Notes: generated by a model not told the origin, from the sequence alone. A DNA stretch of 64,000 bases from Microvirga aerophila (GCF_003332305.1 NZ_QOIO01000009.1:62001-126000), one strand, 5' to 3'. Positions 1 through 12,012 are shown, counted from the stretch's first letter. Numbers and translations are program-made.

Positions 1-379
1 GCGCAGCAGGTTCCGCATCCAGCACTGTCAGATCATGGGTCCGGGCGAGACCCGCGAGGTTTCGAACCAAATCCCGATAACCAAGCTGCGGTGACTCCGT
101 CGTGCAGGAGAGCCCCGACGTCGCAGCCGCCTGCCGGGCCGCCTCCGCAACGGCGTTTGCGAGAGCGCCCAGCCGCTGGTTCTCAGCCGATGCCAGTCCG
201 GCCGCTACGCCGCTGACGAAAGCGTGTGGCATGAGGAGCCTCAACGAGGCGGCCTGGACGGTCACATGAGCGTCGGCCTGCGTTGCCAGGGACAGGCCGT
301 AGGCGACGGCGGACGAAACCTCTTCCACATCGCCTTCCTCGGTCTGGGCGATTAGGATGTTGCGGATATCCCGGAGCAT
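1..379 (-). CDS. Universal stress protein-like, partial (C-terminus off the window)
   Basis: My reading of the minus strand from an ATG at 379 stays open to the window edge and gives 126 residues starting MLRDIRNILIAQTEE. A purine-rich GAGGAGGAC lies just upstream as ribosome binding site. The pattern (a beta strand ILIAQ, a long helix SSAVAYGLSLATQADAHVTV, then an Ala-rich helix and LTVLDAE near the end) resembles the Rossmann-like UspA fold, in which small cytoplasmic proteins respond to stress or bind ATP. The ATP-binding G-x2-G-x9-G motif would lie in the missing part, so nucleotide binding cannot be judged. The family call is by fold pattern only. Confidence 0.55.
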   Translation of the reverse strand, partial: MLRDIRNILIAQTEEGDVEEVSSAVAYGLSLATQADAHVTVQAASLRLLMPHAFVSGVAAGLASAENQRLGALANAVAEAARQAAATSGLSCTTESPQLGYRDLVRNLAGLARTHDLTVLDAEPAA

Positions 380-529
380 ATGTCCTCCTCGTTTCCCTAA
401 GGGCAGCCTATACTTGCAGGATCTCCAGATCCAGTAGCCGCCTCCCGCAATAGACAGGACCTACCCTCCGCCAGGACGGGCCTTCCGGGCTACGACGATC
501 GAGCGTAGAGGGCGCTCCGCGTCTATCGA

Positions 530-1336
530 TCAGCATTCGCCCAGTCGCCTCAGGGCTGCTGCTGTTTCCGAGTCTGCCGGGAAGAAGGCTTCGATGGCAA
601 GTTCGGACAAGGTCACGTCGACCGGAGTTCCGAATACCGTGGTGGTGCTGAACAGGGTCAGGGTTTCGTCTCCGGTCATGAGCCGCAGGGGCACGAGCAC
701 GCCTGCATAATCCTGCGGGTTCGCAGGTCTACGGGCCGCCTTGTCCGGTGTTGGATAAGCACGTAGCTCGTCGATCAGATTCGACAGGTATTCGTCGCCG
801 GTGACATCGACCTGATGGCGCAAGCGGGCGATCAAATGATTGCGCCATTCCGTGAAGTTCACGATGCGCCGGGCGAGACCTGCCGGATGCACGCTCAGGC
901 GCAGCACATTGACGGGGGGCTTCAACAGGGCGGGATCCACGTCGCCGACGAGACGGAACAGCGCGTCGTTGGCGGCGATCAACGACCAGCGCCGATCGAT
1001 CGCAAGGGCCGGATAGGGATCATGCCCTTTGAGCACGAGATCGACCGCCTGGCGCGCGGCCTGCAACGCCGGATCGTCCAAGGACTTTTCCGAATAGACC
1101 GGCGCATAGCCGGCCGAGACCAGCATGACGTTGCGCTCCCGCAAGGGGAGTTCGAGCTTCTCGGCGAGGAGCTGCACCATCTCGCGGCTGGGCTGGGAAC
1201 GGCCCGTCTCGAGGAAGCTGAGATGGCGAGTGGAAATGTCGGCCTCGAGCGCCAGGTCGAGCTGGCTCATGCGGCGGCGCGTACGCCATTCGCGGATGTG
1301 GTCACCGACAGTCTTGGTGGAGTTCGTGGTCATCAT
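530..1336 (-). CDS. XRE-family regulator with MmyB-like ligand-binding domain
   Basis: An N-terminal helix-turn-helix (VGDHIREWRTRRRMSQLDLA ... STRHLSFLETGRSQPS) is followed by a roughly 180-residue domain of the MmyB-like/PAS-type class (ALAIDRRWSLIAANDALFRL, VNVLRLSVHPAG, NFTEWRNHLIARL). Proteins of this architecture are cytoplasmic transcription factors, often acting on a divergent neighbour; the ligand is usually unknown. The start is uncertain. I chose the ATG at 1336 (268 aa). An in-frame TTG at 1372 has GGAGGT only two bases away, which is too close. The gene is divergent from the 4-TM protein at 1482, a likely target. Confidence 0.85.
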   Translation of the reverse strand: MMTTNSTKTVGDHIREWRTRRRMSQLDLALEADISTRHLSFLETGRSQPSREMVQLLAEKLELPLRERNVMLVSAGYAPVYSEKSLDDPALQAARQAVDLVLKGHDPYPALAIDRRWSLIAANDALFRLVGDVDPALLKPPVNVLRLSVHPAGLARRIVNFTEWRNHLIARLRHQVDVTGDEYLSNLIDELRAYPTPDKAARRPANPQDYAGVLVPLRLMTGDETLTLFSTTTVFGTPVDVTLSELAIEAFFPADSETAAALRRLGEC

Positions 1337-1481
1337 GGACGGACGATAGCGTGAGGCCGCGTCTTCTTCCAATGACCTCCGAGGTAATCGACGGGACTAC
1401 GAGCCGGCGCGATCCTTGAGCCACGGTCGATGAAGGTTATCCGCACCGGAGAGCCGAGGACCCAAGCGAAAGGAGCCTGCC

Positions 1482-1883
1482 ATGCCGATGCTTCATCCCT
1501 CCCCTCTTCTGCGCCAAACCCTGCTGTCCGATGCGGTCACCAGCGCCGCCTGCGGCCTGCTGATGCTGCTCGGCGCCGGCCCTCTCTCGGGCCTGCTCGG
1601 CCTGCCCGAGATGCTGCTTCGCCTCGCGGGCGCGATCCTGCTGCCTTATGCGGCGTTCATCGCCTATCTGGGCCTGCGGGAGCAATTGCAGCGGCCCATC
1701 GTGTGGGCTGTGGTGATCGGCAACGTGATCTGGACGGCGGATAGCCTCCTGCTGCTCATTAGCGGCTGGGTCGAGCCAACCCGCGCGGGCTATGCCTTCG
1801 TCATTGGGCAGGCGCTCGTCGTGCTCATGTATGCGGAGCTGCAGTACATGGGGCTGCGACGATCCGAAGGCGCGACTGCTTGA
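1482..1883 (+). CDS. Hypothetical 4-TM integral membrane protein
   Basis: The 133-residue protein has four hydrophobic helices, at about 16-36, 43-63, 72-94 and 101-123, with short polar loops and a basic C-terminus (LRRSEGA). The ATG has a good AAAGGAG site 7-8 bases upstream. I do not recognise a named family. Its gene is divergent from the XRE/MmyB-like regulator with about 145 bp between, so that regulator probably controls it. It may be a small transporter-like or stress-related inner-membrane protein; nothing in the sequence identifies a substrate. Confidence 0.7.
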   Translation: MPMLHPSPLLRQTLLSDAVTSAACGLLMLLGAGPLSGLLGLPEMLLRLAGAILLPYAAFIAYLGLREQLQRPIVWAVVIGNVIWTADSLLLLISGWVEPTRAGYAFVIGQALVVLMYAELQYMGLRRSEGATA

Positions 1884-1897
1884 AAGAACGAGCATTT

Positions 1898-2080
1898 GTC
1901 ATAGCCGGGCTCGTCCCGGCCATCGGCGTCTTGCAGCCCACCATCATTCCGGGCGGCTCGCAGAGACGAACCCGGAACCCATAATCACGACGATGACGAA
2001 GGAAGCGGACGCGTACCGCCTCCTCCTGAGGCCTTGGTGTTTATAGATTCCGGGCTCCGCCACGCGGCCCCGGAACGACA
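1898..2080. repeat. Dispersed palindromic repeat, copy 1 (two elements)
   Basis: Two elements lie in this gene-free stretch. The first is a GC hairpin, GCCGGG-CTCGT-CCCGGC, at 1904-1920. The second, about 1943-2080, is a long imperfect inverted repeat: its left arm contains CATTCCGGGCGG and CCCGGAACCCATAATCAC, and its right arm has GTGTTTATAGATTCCGGG and CCCCGGAACGAC. The same arm sequences recur at 27965-28154 and elsewhere in the window. Confidence 0.7.
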
Positions 2081-2096
2081 GTAGGGCGAGGCTCCG

Positions 2097-2444
2097 TCAG
2101 AAGTTCCGACCGTTCACCGGAACGGGGTTCAACTCCGACAGCTCGACGTCCAGGCACCGCACATTGATGGCCGCCATGGCCTCGCCGTTCGGGTTCTTGC
2201 CTTCGCCGAACGGGGCGCTGCCGCAGGTGGCGCAGAAGCGATGCTGGATCGTGTGCGTGTTGAACGTATAGGTGGAGAGGTCGTCCTCACCGTGAAGGAT
2301 GGTGAGCGCTCCCCGCGGCACGAAGGTCAAAAGGTAGCCTTTGCGCCGGCAATGGGAGCAGTTGCATTCGATGACCTGTTCAAGCTTCGTCTCGACCTCG
2401 AACGCCACCTTGCCGCAATGGCAGGACCCCTTGTGCATGTTCAT
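2097..2444 (-). CDS. GFA-domain (glutathione-dependent formaldehyde-activating fold) zinc protein
   Basis: The 115-residue protein carries the family's zinc-cysteine pattern: GSCHCGKVAFEV near the N-terminus, then CNCSHCRRKG, then FCATCGSAPFGEG. Length and layout fit single-domain GFA/CENP-V-like proteins of the cytoplasm. Only some of these act in formaldehyde detoxification, so a specific substrate is not claimed. The start at 2444 is supported by GGAG upstream (GGCGGAGATACAATG). It is the last gene of a tight minus-strand series behind ppdK and a small membrane protein, 19 bp after the latter's stop. Confidence 0.85.
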   Translation of the reverse strand: MNMHKGSCHCGKVAFEVETKLEQVIECNCSHCRRKGYLLTFVPRGALTILHGEDDLSTYTFNTHTIQHRFCATCGSAPFGEGKNPNGEAMAAINVRCLDVELSELNPVPVNGRNF

Positions 2445-2463
2445 TGTATCTCCGCCAGCGATA

Positions 2464-2733
2464 TCAGGTGCTGAAGGCAAGGATCGCCGTGACGATGAGG
2501 CCTGCGCCGATAACTCCCACGAAGCGATCGCCCATGGTGAGGGGCTCGGCTTTGCCCTGCGCCGCAGCCTGTCCGATCGCAATGTCGACCACCAGTGAAA
2601 CCAGGAACGGCCAGGCGGCAGGAGTAATCACAGCCTCCCGCCACGCCGGCTGCTGCGCCGCCGCAAGCCCGATCACGATGCCGGCGACGAGCATGATGGC
2701 GAAGTAGATCGCCCTGCTGCGGGATATGGCCAT
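2464..2733 (-). CDS. Small membrane protein between ppdK and the GFA gene
   Basis: The 89-residue protein has three predicted membrane helices: about 8-26 (AIYFAIMLVAGIVIGLAA), 39-58 and 70-88. The loop GQAAAQGKAEPLTMGDR lies between the second and third. It starts 7 bp after the ppdK stop and ends 19 bp before the GFA gene, so the three are probably co-transcribed. I do not recognise a family, and the function is unknown. Confidence 0.65.
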   Translation of the reverse strand: MAISRSRAIYFAIMLVAGIVIGLAAAQQPAWREAVITPAAWPFLVSLVVDIAIGQAAAQGKAEPLTMGDRFVGVIGAGLIVTAILAFST

Positions 2734-2740
2734 AATCGCT

Positions 2741-5419
<2,679 letters not shown>

Positions 5420-5510
5420 CGCTCGACCCTTTTTGGCTTAACGTCCTGCTGAAGCGCAGGTGATGGCTTGAAGCATGCCGAACCAAAACGCAACCTGAAC
5501 GGCCAAGGTT

Positions 5511-5523
5511 CCTTAGTCTAAGG
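5511..5523. promoter_or_regulatory. Perfect 13-bp palindrome upstream of ppdK
   Basis: CCTTAG-T-CTAAGG is a perfect inverted repeat 92-104 bp upstream of the ppdK ATG, in a region otherwise without a gene. Its size and place suit an operator. No regulator is identified, and a chance palindrome is possible. Confidence 0.35.
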
Positions 5524-5548
5524 ACGCTACGGCGTTGCGTTGCAACCC

Positions 5549-5622
5549 GTCGTGCCGGGCCCCGTGCCGGGGATCCGAGCCAGAGGGCGCTTGGACGTGG
5601 ATGGCCGGGACAGGCCTGGCAG
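5549..5622. repeat. Dispersed palindromic repeat, degenerate copy
   Basis: The stretch holds GTCGTGCCGGG, CCGTGCCGGGGATCC and GGACGTGGATGGCCGGGACA. These match the hairpin arms of the better-preserved copy at 16461-16546 but with several mismatches. The surrounding 5420-5707 contains no gene that I can support. Confidence 0.5.
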
Positions 5623-5651
5623 GAACGGGGCTGGCCCATTCACGCCTCGGG

Positions 5652-5684
5652 CAGAAAAGAAAATGGCCGGGAGAACCCGGCCAT
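5652..5684 (-). terminator. Rho-independent terminator of the L,D-transpeptidase gene
   Basis: On the minus strand, ATGGCCGGG-TTCT-CCCGGCCAT is a perfect 9-bp stem (5662-5683) followed by TTTTCTTTTCT. It lies 24 bp beyond the stop of the gene at 5708. Confidence 0.8.
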
Positions 5685-5707
5685 CTTATTCATTGGGTAA
5701 AGTCTGA

Positions 5708-6355
5708 TCAGACCCGGTAGCGGCCGTTGCGCTTCACATAGACCATGGTGCCCACCGGAACGCGCTCGTACAGGTCGACCACGTCCTCGTTCAGCATGCG
5801 CACGCAGCCGGACGAGACCTGCTCGCCGATGCTCCAGGGCTCGTTGGTGCCGTGGATACGGAAGAGCGTGTCGGCGCCGTTCTGATGCAGGTAGAGGGCG
5901 CGGGCGCCGAGCGGATTGTCGATGCCGGCTTCCATGTGGCGCGGCAGGTCGGGCTTGATGCCGACCATGGTCTTGGTGGGCGACCAAGCAGGCCAAACAC
6001 CCTTGCGGCCGACCGTCGCAGTCCCTCTCCATGAGAAGCCCTGCTTGCCCACGCCGACGCCGTAGCGAATCGCCGTGTTGTCGGCCTGGACGAAGTATAG
6101 GTGCCGCTCGTCGATATCGACCACGATGGAGCCGGGCTTCTCGGGGCCATTATAGGCCACCGTCTGGCGCGCATACTTCGCGTCCATCTTGCGGCGATCC
6201 ACCAGCGGCACATTGTGCGGCTGGTCGGGCATGAAGCCGACATACCAGCCCTCATAAGGGTCGGCCGCAGCAACAGACTGGGGCTGCTGGGCGGTCTGGC
6301 AGGCAGCGAGGGGCGCAATGGCAAGAGCGCCGATGAGGAGGCGTCGAGTGATCAT
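5708..6355 (-). CDS. L,D-transpeptidase (YkuD domain), lipoprotein
   Basis: The 215-residue protein starts with ITRRLLIGALAIAPLAAC, a twin-arginine-like signal ending in a lipobox (LAAC), so it is probably tethered to a membrane in the periplasm. The catalytic YkuD motif is present near the C-terminus: HGTNEP, then SSGCVRM with the nucleophilic Cys. Such enzymes make 3-3 crosslinks in peptidoglycan or attach proteins to it. A VDIDERHLYF strand, typical of the domain, lies further upstream. GGAAGA precedes the ATG. It is a single gene with its own terminator. Confidence 0.93.
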   Translation of the reverse strand: MITRRLLIGALAIAPLAACQTAQQPQSVAAADPYEGWYVGFMPDQPHNVPLVDRRKMDAKYARQTVAYNGPEKPGSIVVDIDERHLYFVQADNTAIRYGVGVGKQGFSWRGTATVGRKGVWPAWSPTKTMVGIKPDLPRHMEAGIDNPLGARALYLHQNGADTLFRIHGTNEPWSIGEQVSSGCVRMLNEDVVDLYERVPVGTMVYVKRNGRYRV

Positions 6356-6449
6356 CGGTCTTCCACGGTTACGGAGTTGCCGCCTGCCTAACGCGAAGCA
6401 GGCGGCATGGCTGTGATGTTAACGCAACAGCGAGAAGCGAATTAACCTT

Positions 6450-8705
6450 TTACCCCTCAATCCGCGAGAAATCAGCCACCGATCTCGTCGCCTCGCGGAA
6501 AGCATTCAGGAGCCTCAGGCGGTTCTCGCGCAGTGCCGGGTCCTCGGCATTGACGGTCACCTTGTCGAAAAAGGCGTCCACCGGTTGGCGCAACCGCGAC
6601 AAAGCGCGCATGGCCCCCTCAAAATCCTCATTCTGCACTGCTTCGGCCGCCTCGCGGCTTGCCCCATCGAGAACCACCGCCAGCGCCTTTTCCTCGATCT
6701 GGCCCTGGTCGTTCACGATGTGAAGGTCAGGAGCCTCGCTGTAGGAGCGCCCGTCCTTCTTTTCCTCGATGCGCAAAATATTCGCAGCGCGGCGGCAGCC
6801 AGCCAGCAGATTCGCGCCGTCCTCGGTATCGAGGAACCGGCCGAGCGCCTCGACCCGGCGAACAATCATGAGCAGGTCGTCCTGGCCTTCGAGCGCGAAC
6901 ACCGCATCGATGAGATCGTGCCGTGCACCTTGATCGCGGAGGTAAACTTTGAGGCGGTCGGCGAAGAAGGACAGGAGATCCAACGCGCGAGCATGCATGA
7001 TGCGTGCGAGTTTTTCCGCCTCGGCAATCTGCCGCTGCTGGAAGATCCCCGCCAATTCGGACACGGAGGGATGCTCGACCACGGGAGCGAATGGGCTTCG
7101 CTCAATGGCTTCCACCAACTCCTTCGCTTTCAGAAATTCTGCGAAGAGCGCAGCATTTGCGGTCCTGGCAAAGGGCTTTGCCAAAAGACTAGTAAGCGAA
7201 AGCTTGAGATTGTTTTCCAGAACCAGCCTAATCACGCCCAAAGCCGCACGACGGAGCGCATAAGGATCCTTCGATCCCGTGGGCTTTTCATCGATGGCCC
7301 AGAAGCCCACCAGCGTGTCGATCTTGTCGGCCAGCGCCACGGCCACCGAAACCGGATCGGTCGGCACGCGGTCGGAGGGGCCGAGGGGCTTGTAGTGCTC
7401 TTCGATTGCCGCCGCGACGCTCGCGTTCTCGCCCTGCAACGCCGCGTAATAGCGCCCCATGAGGCCCTGCAATTCGGGAAACTCGCCGACCATTTCGGTC
7501 ACGAGGTCGGCCTTGGCGAGGCGCGCGGCGCGCTCCGCCAGCGCGGGATCGGCACCAACGATGGGAGCTAGTTCCTTGGCGAGCGCCGCGATGCGCTCCA
7601 CGCGCTCGTACTGGGTGCCGAGCTTCTCGTGGAACACGATGGTCTTCAGCTTTTCCAGTCGATCTTCCAGCTTCACCTTCTGGTCCGTCTCCCAGAAGAA
7701 TTTCGCGTCGGAGAGACGAGCACGTACCACGCGCTCGTTGCCGCCCACGATGGTCTTGCCGCCATCCTTCGCGATGAGGTTCGAGGTGAGCAGGAACTTG
7801 TTGGCGAGCTTGTCGGTGCGCGGATCGCGCAGCACGAAGCATTTCTGGTTGGCGCGGATCGTGGTGCGGATCACCTCGGGCGGAATGGCCAGGAAGGACT
7901 CGTCGAACGAGCCCATGAGCACCACCGGCCATTCCACAAGGCCCGCGACTTCCTCCAGCAAGCCCTCGTCCTCGACGAGTTCGAGCCCTTGCGCAAAGGC
8001 GAGGTCCCGCGCATCGTGGAGAATGATGTCCTTGCGGCGGTCTGCATCGAGGACGACCTTGGCGCGCTCCAGGGCCGGCGCGTAATCGTCGAAGCGCTTC
8101 ACGCGGAACGAACCCGGAGCCATAAAGCGGTGGCCGTGCGTGACGTCGCCGGACGGGATGCCGTCGATGTCGAAGCGCACTACCTCCGGATCCTCGGTCT
8201 CGGGTCCGAAGGTACAGACGACGGATTGCAACGGACGCACCCACCGCAAGCTGCCGGCCTCCGATGAAGCCGCGCCCCACCGCATGGATTTCGGCCACGG
8301 GAAGGTCTTGACGATCTGCGGGATGATCTCCGCCAGCACGTCCTGCGTGGTGCGGCCGGGTTTTTCGATCACGGCCACGTAGAACTCGCCCTTCTTCGGG
8401 TCTGTCTCGATCTTTGCCTGATCGAGCGAGGCGAGTCCCGCTCCTTTCAGGAAGCCCTGCACCGCCGCATCCGGCGCGCCGACACGCGGACCTTTGCGCT
8501 CCTCACGAACATCCTTCCCCTTCACCGGGAGGCCCGCGATGTGAAGCGCGAGCCGCCGGGGCGTCGCGAAGGCCTTCGCGCCCTCATATAGGAAGCCGCG
8601 CTCCACGAGCGCATCGGTCAAAAGCTTCTTCAAGTCCTCGGCTGCACGCCGCTGCATCCGGGCGGGGATTTCTTCGGAAAAGAGCTCAAGCAGAAGATCG
8701 GGCAT
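6450..8705 (-). CDS. glyS: Glycine-tRNA ligase beta subunit
   Basis: The 751-residue protein opens with [20 protein letters not shown], the hallmark start of bacterial GlyS, and contains [23 protein letters not shown], the FPWPKSMRW segment, HGHRF and a C-terminal anticodon-binding region ([20 protein letters not shown]). With GlyQ it forms the heterotetrameric alpha2beta2 glycyl-tRNA synthetase; beta contributes tRNA binding. It lies 45 bp after glyQ on the same strand, in the usual glyQ-glyS order. Confidence 0.98.
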   Translation of the reverse strand: MPDLLLELFSEEIPARMQRRAAEDLKKLLTDALVERGFLYEGAKAFATPRRLALHIAGLPVKGKDVREERKGPRVGAPDAAVQGFLKGAGLASLDQAKIETDPKKGEFYVAVIEKPGRTTQDVLAEIIPQIVKTFPWPKSMRWGAASSEAGSLRWVRPLQSVVCTFGPETEDPEVVRFDIDGIPSGDVTHGHRFMAPGSFRVKRFDDYAPALERAKVVLDADRRKDIILHDARDLAFAQGLELVEDEGLLEEVAGLVEWPVVLMGSFDESFLAIPPEVIRTTIRANQKCFVLRDPRTDKLANKFLLTSNLIAKDGGKTIVGGNERVVRARLSDAKFFWETDQKVKLEDRLEKLKTIVFHEKLGTQYERVERIAALAKELAPIVGADPALAERAARLAKADLVTEMVGEFPELQGLMGRYYAALQGENASVAAAIEEHYKPLGPSDRVPTDPVSVAVALADKIDTLVGFWAIDEKPTGSKDPYALRRAALGVIRLVLENNLKLSLTSLLAKPFARTANAALFAEFLKAKELVEAIERSPFAPVVEHPSVSELAGIFQQRQIAEAEKLARIMHARALDLLSFFADRLKVYLRDQGARHDLIDAVFALEGQDDLLMIVRRVEALGRFLDTEDGANLLAGCRRAANILRIEEKKDGRSYSEAPDLHIVNDQGQIEEKALAVVLDGASREAAEAVQNEDFEGAMRALSRLRQPVDAFFDKVTVNAEDPALRENRLRLLNAFREATRSVADFSRIEG

Positions 8706-8750
8706 GACAGAACTTTGAAATCGAGAAATGGAGGATTCAGGGACGTCGGC

Positions 8751-9692
8751 TTAGACAGCCACGCTCCCGCCCTCGGTCTTAAGCCACGCGGCGCCGCAGG
8801 CCTTGGCCAGTTCGCGCACGCGCAGGATGTAGCTCTGGCGCTCGGTGACGGAGATCACGCCGCGAGCGTCGAGCAGGTTGAACACATGGCTCGCCTTGAT
8901 GGCCTGGTCGTATGCGGGCAGCGCCATGAGGTGGCGGCTGTCGTTGGAGTCTGGCTTAGGCTCGCCCTCGGCCAGATATTTGCGGCAAGCGGCCTCCGCG
9001 TCGCGGAAATGGCGAAACAGCATCTCGGTGTCGGCGTATTCGAAGTTGTGCCGGGAATATTCCTGCTCGGCCTGCTGGAACACCTGCCCGTAGGTAACCT
9101 TCTGGTCCCCTTCGAGTCCATTGAAGTTGAGATCGAAGATCGAGTCCACGCCCTGGAGGTACATGGCCAGACGCTCGAGCCCGTAGGTCAGCTCACCGGC
9201 GACAGGCGAGCATTCCACGCCCGCAACCTGCTGGAAGTAGGTGAACTGCGAGACCTCCATGCCGTCGCACCAGCACTCCCAGCCGAGACCCCAGGCGCCC
9301 AGCGTTGGGCTCTCCCAATCGTCCTCGACGAAGCGGATGTCGTGGACGGCGGTGTCGATGCCGATGGCTTCCAGGGACTTCACATAGAGTTCCTGAAGGT
9401 TCGGCGGGTTCGGCTTCAGGATCACCTGGAACTGGTAGTAGTGCTGGAGCCGGTTCGGGTTCTCGCCGTAGCGGCCGTCCTTGGGGCGGCGGGAAGGCTG
9501 CACGTAGGCCGCGCGCCAGGGCTTGGGGCCCAGCGCCCGCATGGTGGTCGCCGGGTGGAAGGTACCCGCGCCCATTTCCATGTCATAGGGCTGTAGGATC
9601 ACGCAGCCCTGCTCGGCCCAATAGCGCTGCAGCGTCAGGATCAGCCCTTGGAAGGAGCGCGCGGGATTCATATGCGCGGGTTCGCTCGTCAT
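8751..9692 (-). CDS. glyQ: Glycine-tRNA ligase alpha subunit
   Basis: The 313-residue class II synthetase subunit has [35 protein letters not shown], the [18 protein letters not shown] segment and [12 protein letters not shown], all characteristic of GlyQ. It activates glycine with ATP in the cytoplasm. A second in-frame ATG lies seven codons downstream; neither has a strong ribosome binding site. It is co-oriented with glyS. Confidence 0.98.
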   Translation of the reverse strand: MTSEPAHMNPARSFQGLILTLQRYWAEQGCVILQPYDMEMGAGTFHPATTMRALGPKPWRAAYVQPSRRPKDGRYGENPNRLQHYYQFQVILKPNPPNLQELYVKSLEAIGIDTAVHDIRFVEDDWESPTLGAWGLGWECWCDGMEVSQFTYFQQVAGVECSPVAGELTYGLERLAMYLQGVDSIFDLNFNGLEGDQKVTYGQVFQQAEQEYSRHNFEYADTEMLFRHFRDAEAACRKYLAEGEPKPDSNDSRHLMALPAYDQAIKASHVFNLLDARGVISVTERQSYILRVRELAKACGAAWLKTEGGSVAV

Positions 9693-9770
9693 ATCGGCGT
9701 CCGATGGTTGAAGATTTCAGCCGAACCCTTGGGAGTTGGGGCGGCGCAAGTCAAGCGGAGGGAATATCTC

Positions 9771-9810
9771 TTGTCATTCCGGGGCCGCGCAGCGGAGCTC
9801 TGAATGACAA
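9771..9810. repeat. Palindromic repeat, short copy
   Basis: TTGTCATTC (9771-9779) and GAATGACAA (9802-9810) form perfect 9-bp arms around a GC-rich centre (CGGGGCCGCGCAGCGG). The arm sequence matches the long copy at 28011-28154. It lies between glyQ and the S49 peptidase gene and might also act as a terminator. Confidence 0.7.
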
Positions 9811-9818
9811 TGCAGCGC

Positions 9819-10700
9819 CTACAGCCCCAGCCGTGACCAGGAAGCGCGTTCCTCCAGCGCTCCAAGCATTTCGGCGGGATCCAGCACGCTGCTGGGAACC
9901 GGGGAGCGGCGACCGAGAAGGCGACCCAGGAGCGGCGGGCGGGCCGGCTCGATTATGCGCAGTTGCACCTTCTCGCCGAAGCGGGCGCGCATGATTGTCC
10001 GGATGTCGCCCAAGCCATCGATCAATCCAAGGGCCTTGGCCTCCTGGCCAACCCAGAACGCGCCGGTGAAGAGATCGCCGTTGGCCTGGTCGAGCTTTTC
10101 GCCGCGACGGGACTTCACGAGGCTGACGAAAACGTCATGAATGTTGCGCTGGAGGCTTTTCAGGCGCTCCACATCTTCGGGCTTCTCCGGCTGAAACGGA
10201 TCGAGCATCGCCTTGTTGGTGCCTGCCGTATAGACCCGCCGCTCGATGCCGAACCGCTCGATGAGGCGATCGAAGCCGAAACTTGCCGACACCACCCCGA
10301 TGGAGCCCACGATGGAGGCCGGATCGGCGAAGATCTCGTCGGCCGCGCAGGCGATCATGTAGCCGCCGGAGGCCGCCGCATCCTCCACGAAGGCGAGGAC
10401 CGGCAGGTTCTTCTCCTCGGCCAACGCGCGGATGCGCCGGAACATGAGATGGGACTGGGCCGCCGAACCGCCCGGGGAATTGATGACGAGGGCCACGGCC
10501 TTTGCGCCCTGCACCGAAAACGCCCGTTCCAGCACGGCGGCCATGTTGGACATGGCCAAGCCTGAGCGCAGGGGCATGACGGCCCCGATGGGGCCCGAGA
10601 AACGCACGACGGGAACGACCGGATGCTGAGCCCTAAACCGTTTGGGCAGGAGGAATAGCAGGCGCTCCGGGAGCAGTTTGGAAAGGGACGTATTGGACAT
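9819..10700 (-). CDS. S49-family signal peptide peptidase / SohB-like protease
   Basis: The 293-residue protein has the ClpP-fold S49 core: VALVINSPGGSAAQS, then FVEDAAASGGYMIACAADEI with the nucleophilic Ser in ASGGY, then SIVGSIGV, and later the region with the general-base Lys. It degrades cleaved signal peptides or short membrane fragments. The N-terminus is only weakly hydrophobic (LLPERLLFLLPK), so membrane attachment is uncertain. It is shorter than E. coli SppA (one S49 domain rather than two) and close to archaeal/SohB-type length. Confidence 0.9.
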   Translation of the reverse strand: MSNTSLSKLLPERLLFLLPKRFRAQHPVVPVVRFSGPIGAVMPLRSGLAMSNMAAVLERAFSVQGAKAVALVINSPGGSAAQSHLMFRRIRALAEEKNLPVLAFVEDAAASGGYMIACAADEIFADPASIVGSIGVVSASFGFDRLIERFGIERRVYTAGTNKAMLDPFQPEKPEDVERLKSLQRNIHDVFVSLVKSRRGEKLDQANGDLFTGAFWVGQEAKALGLIDGLGDIRTIMRARFGEKVQLRIIEPARPPLLGRLLGRRSPVPSSVLDPAEMLGALEERASWSRLGL

Positions 10701-10861
10701 GGGCTACATGTAGGGCGCGCGGCGCAGCTTCCCAAGATGAACAGACTTTTAGGGAACTGGTCGGTTGTCGTTCAGTTAAGCCGTCCTAAACTTTCATCCT
10801 GGATAACGGCCCTGTCGATACTCTGTTGCAGGCCGGTACAAGGCCCAGAGTTGAGGAGACA

Positions 10862-11206
10862 ATGAAGATGCGTAAACTGATGTTCGGCCTTTTCGGATTT
10901 CTTGCGCTCGGGTTCGGCGCCTTGAGTGCGGCACCGGCCGAAGCCCAGCCCTATTATGGGCGCGGCGGCTACGGCTACTACGGGGGCGGCGCTCCGGTCG
11001 TCACGGTGCAGTACGGGCCTCGTCGTGACTGGCGGCGCGATGGCGAGTGGCGGCGTGACCGTGGGTATCGTCCGTACCGCGGCTATCGTCCCTACCCCCG
11101 CTATGGCTTCGCGCCCGCTTATGTGGCGCCGCGCTGCTTCGTGCGTCCCCGGACCGTCTGGAACGGCTACCGCTGGGTCCGGCGTCCAGTGCGGATTTGC
11201 CGCTAA
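10862..11206 (+). CDS. Small secreted Tyr/Arg/Gly-rich protein
   Basis: The 114-residue product starts MKMRKLMFGLFGFLALGFG and has a clear signal peptide ending near APAEAQ, so it is exported. The mature part is low in complexity: YYGRGGYGYYGGG, then RRDWRRDGEWRRDRGYRPYRGYRPYPRYG, then a conserved-looking tail (PRCFVRPRTVWNGYRWVRRPVRICR, split here only by description) with two cysteines. GAGGAGA lies 3 bases before the ATG. Similar short proteins are common in Rhizobiales with unknown role. The gene ends at a strong terminator. Confidence 0.8.
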   Translation: MKMRKLMFGLFGFLALGFGALSAAPAEAQPYYGRGGYGYYGGGAPVVTVQYGPRRDWRRDGEWRRDRGYRPYRGYRPYPRYGFAPAYVAPRCFVRPRTVWNGYRWVRRPVRICR

Positions 11207-11247
11207 GAACGCGGATCTGCCGCTAACACCCTATCGAAGCTTTGGAT

Positions 11248-11273
11248 GCGGGCGCCTTCGGGCGCCCGCTTTC
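11248..11273 (+). terminator. Terminator with UUCG tetraloop
   Basis: GCGGGCGCC (11248-11256), loop TTCG, GGCGCCCGC (11261-11269), then TTTC. It lies 41 bp past the secreted-protein gene and just before the stop of the convergent methyltransferase gene at 11272, so it may serve the plus strand mainly. Confidence 0.75.
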
Positions 11274-12012
11274 ATGTGAGAACCGCTTCTCCCCTGTGCA
11301 GGGCCTCGGCCTCCGGCGTGAACCGTCCATCGGGGCCGTTCAGGATGACCGGCGGGAGAATACGCAAAGGGGCGCGGCTCCCCTTCCGTGCCGACAACAG
11401 GAACCGGATCGCGGGCTGATCCGCCGCCGGATGGACGATCCGGAGCTGGATGTCTCCCATGCCACTTCCGAGAATATTCAGGCATTCGGCGAGGCGGTCC
11501 GCCCGATGGATAAGGACCAGCCAGCCCTTGGGCCTGAGCAGACCCTTACAGGCGCGAAGCCAGCCCTCCAGCCCGCCGGACGGGAGGGCATGAGCAGCCG
11601 CCCGTCTCGAGTCAGGCGAGATCCGCGCCTGGCCCTCTTCCAGGAAAGGAGGGTTGGTCAGAACCACGTCGGCGCTTTCAGGGCTGAGCCCGGCGGCAAG
11701 CCGCGAGCCCTTGTCCAGAATATCGGCCGCCAGGACCTGCGCGTCGACCCGGTTTTCGTTGCAGTTGGCGCGGCAAAGCTCGGCCAGCTCCGGGTCTCGC
11801 TCCACGAAGATGAGCCTAGCGTCCGGCACCCGGGTCGCGGCCATCAGGCCGACGGCCCCGGTTGCGGCTCCCACGTCGATCACCACGTCGCCGGGCCGCA
11901 CGGGCGCGGCAGCGGCCAACAGCACGGCGTCCGTCCCAGACCGATGGCCCTTGGCCGGCTGGGTCAGGTGGACCCGTCCGCCCAGAAGCCTGTCGTCCGT
12001 GGTGTCAAACAT
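11272..12012 (-). CDS. TrmN6-like tRNA/N6-adenine methyltransferase
   Basis: The 246-residue class I SAM-dependent enzyme has the SAM-binding motif VIDVGAATGAVGL, the acidic IFVERDPEL and the amino-methyltransferase signature NPPF (DVVLTNPPFLEEG). In this family (YfiC/TrmN6) it methylates N6 of adenine 37 in tRNA-Val; the exact target here is inference. I chose MFDTTDDRLLGGRV as start because the family begins there; it overlaps the upstream DUF2007 gene by 8 bp, indicating translational coupling. Confidence 0.88.
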   Translation of the reverse strand: MFDTTDDRLLGGRVHLTQPAKGHRSGTDAVLLAAAAPVRPGDVVIDVGAATGAVGLMAATRVPDARLIFVERDPELAELCRANCNENRVDAQVLAADILDKGSRLAAGLSPESADVVLTNPPFLEEGQARISPDSRRAAAHALPSGGLEGWLRACKGLLRPKGWLVLIHRADRLAECLNILGSGMGDIQLRIVHPAADQPAIRFLLSARKGSRAPLRILPPVILNGPDGRFTPEAEALHRGEAVLT

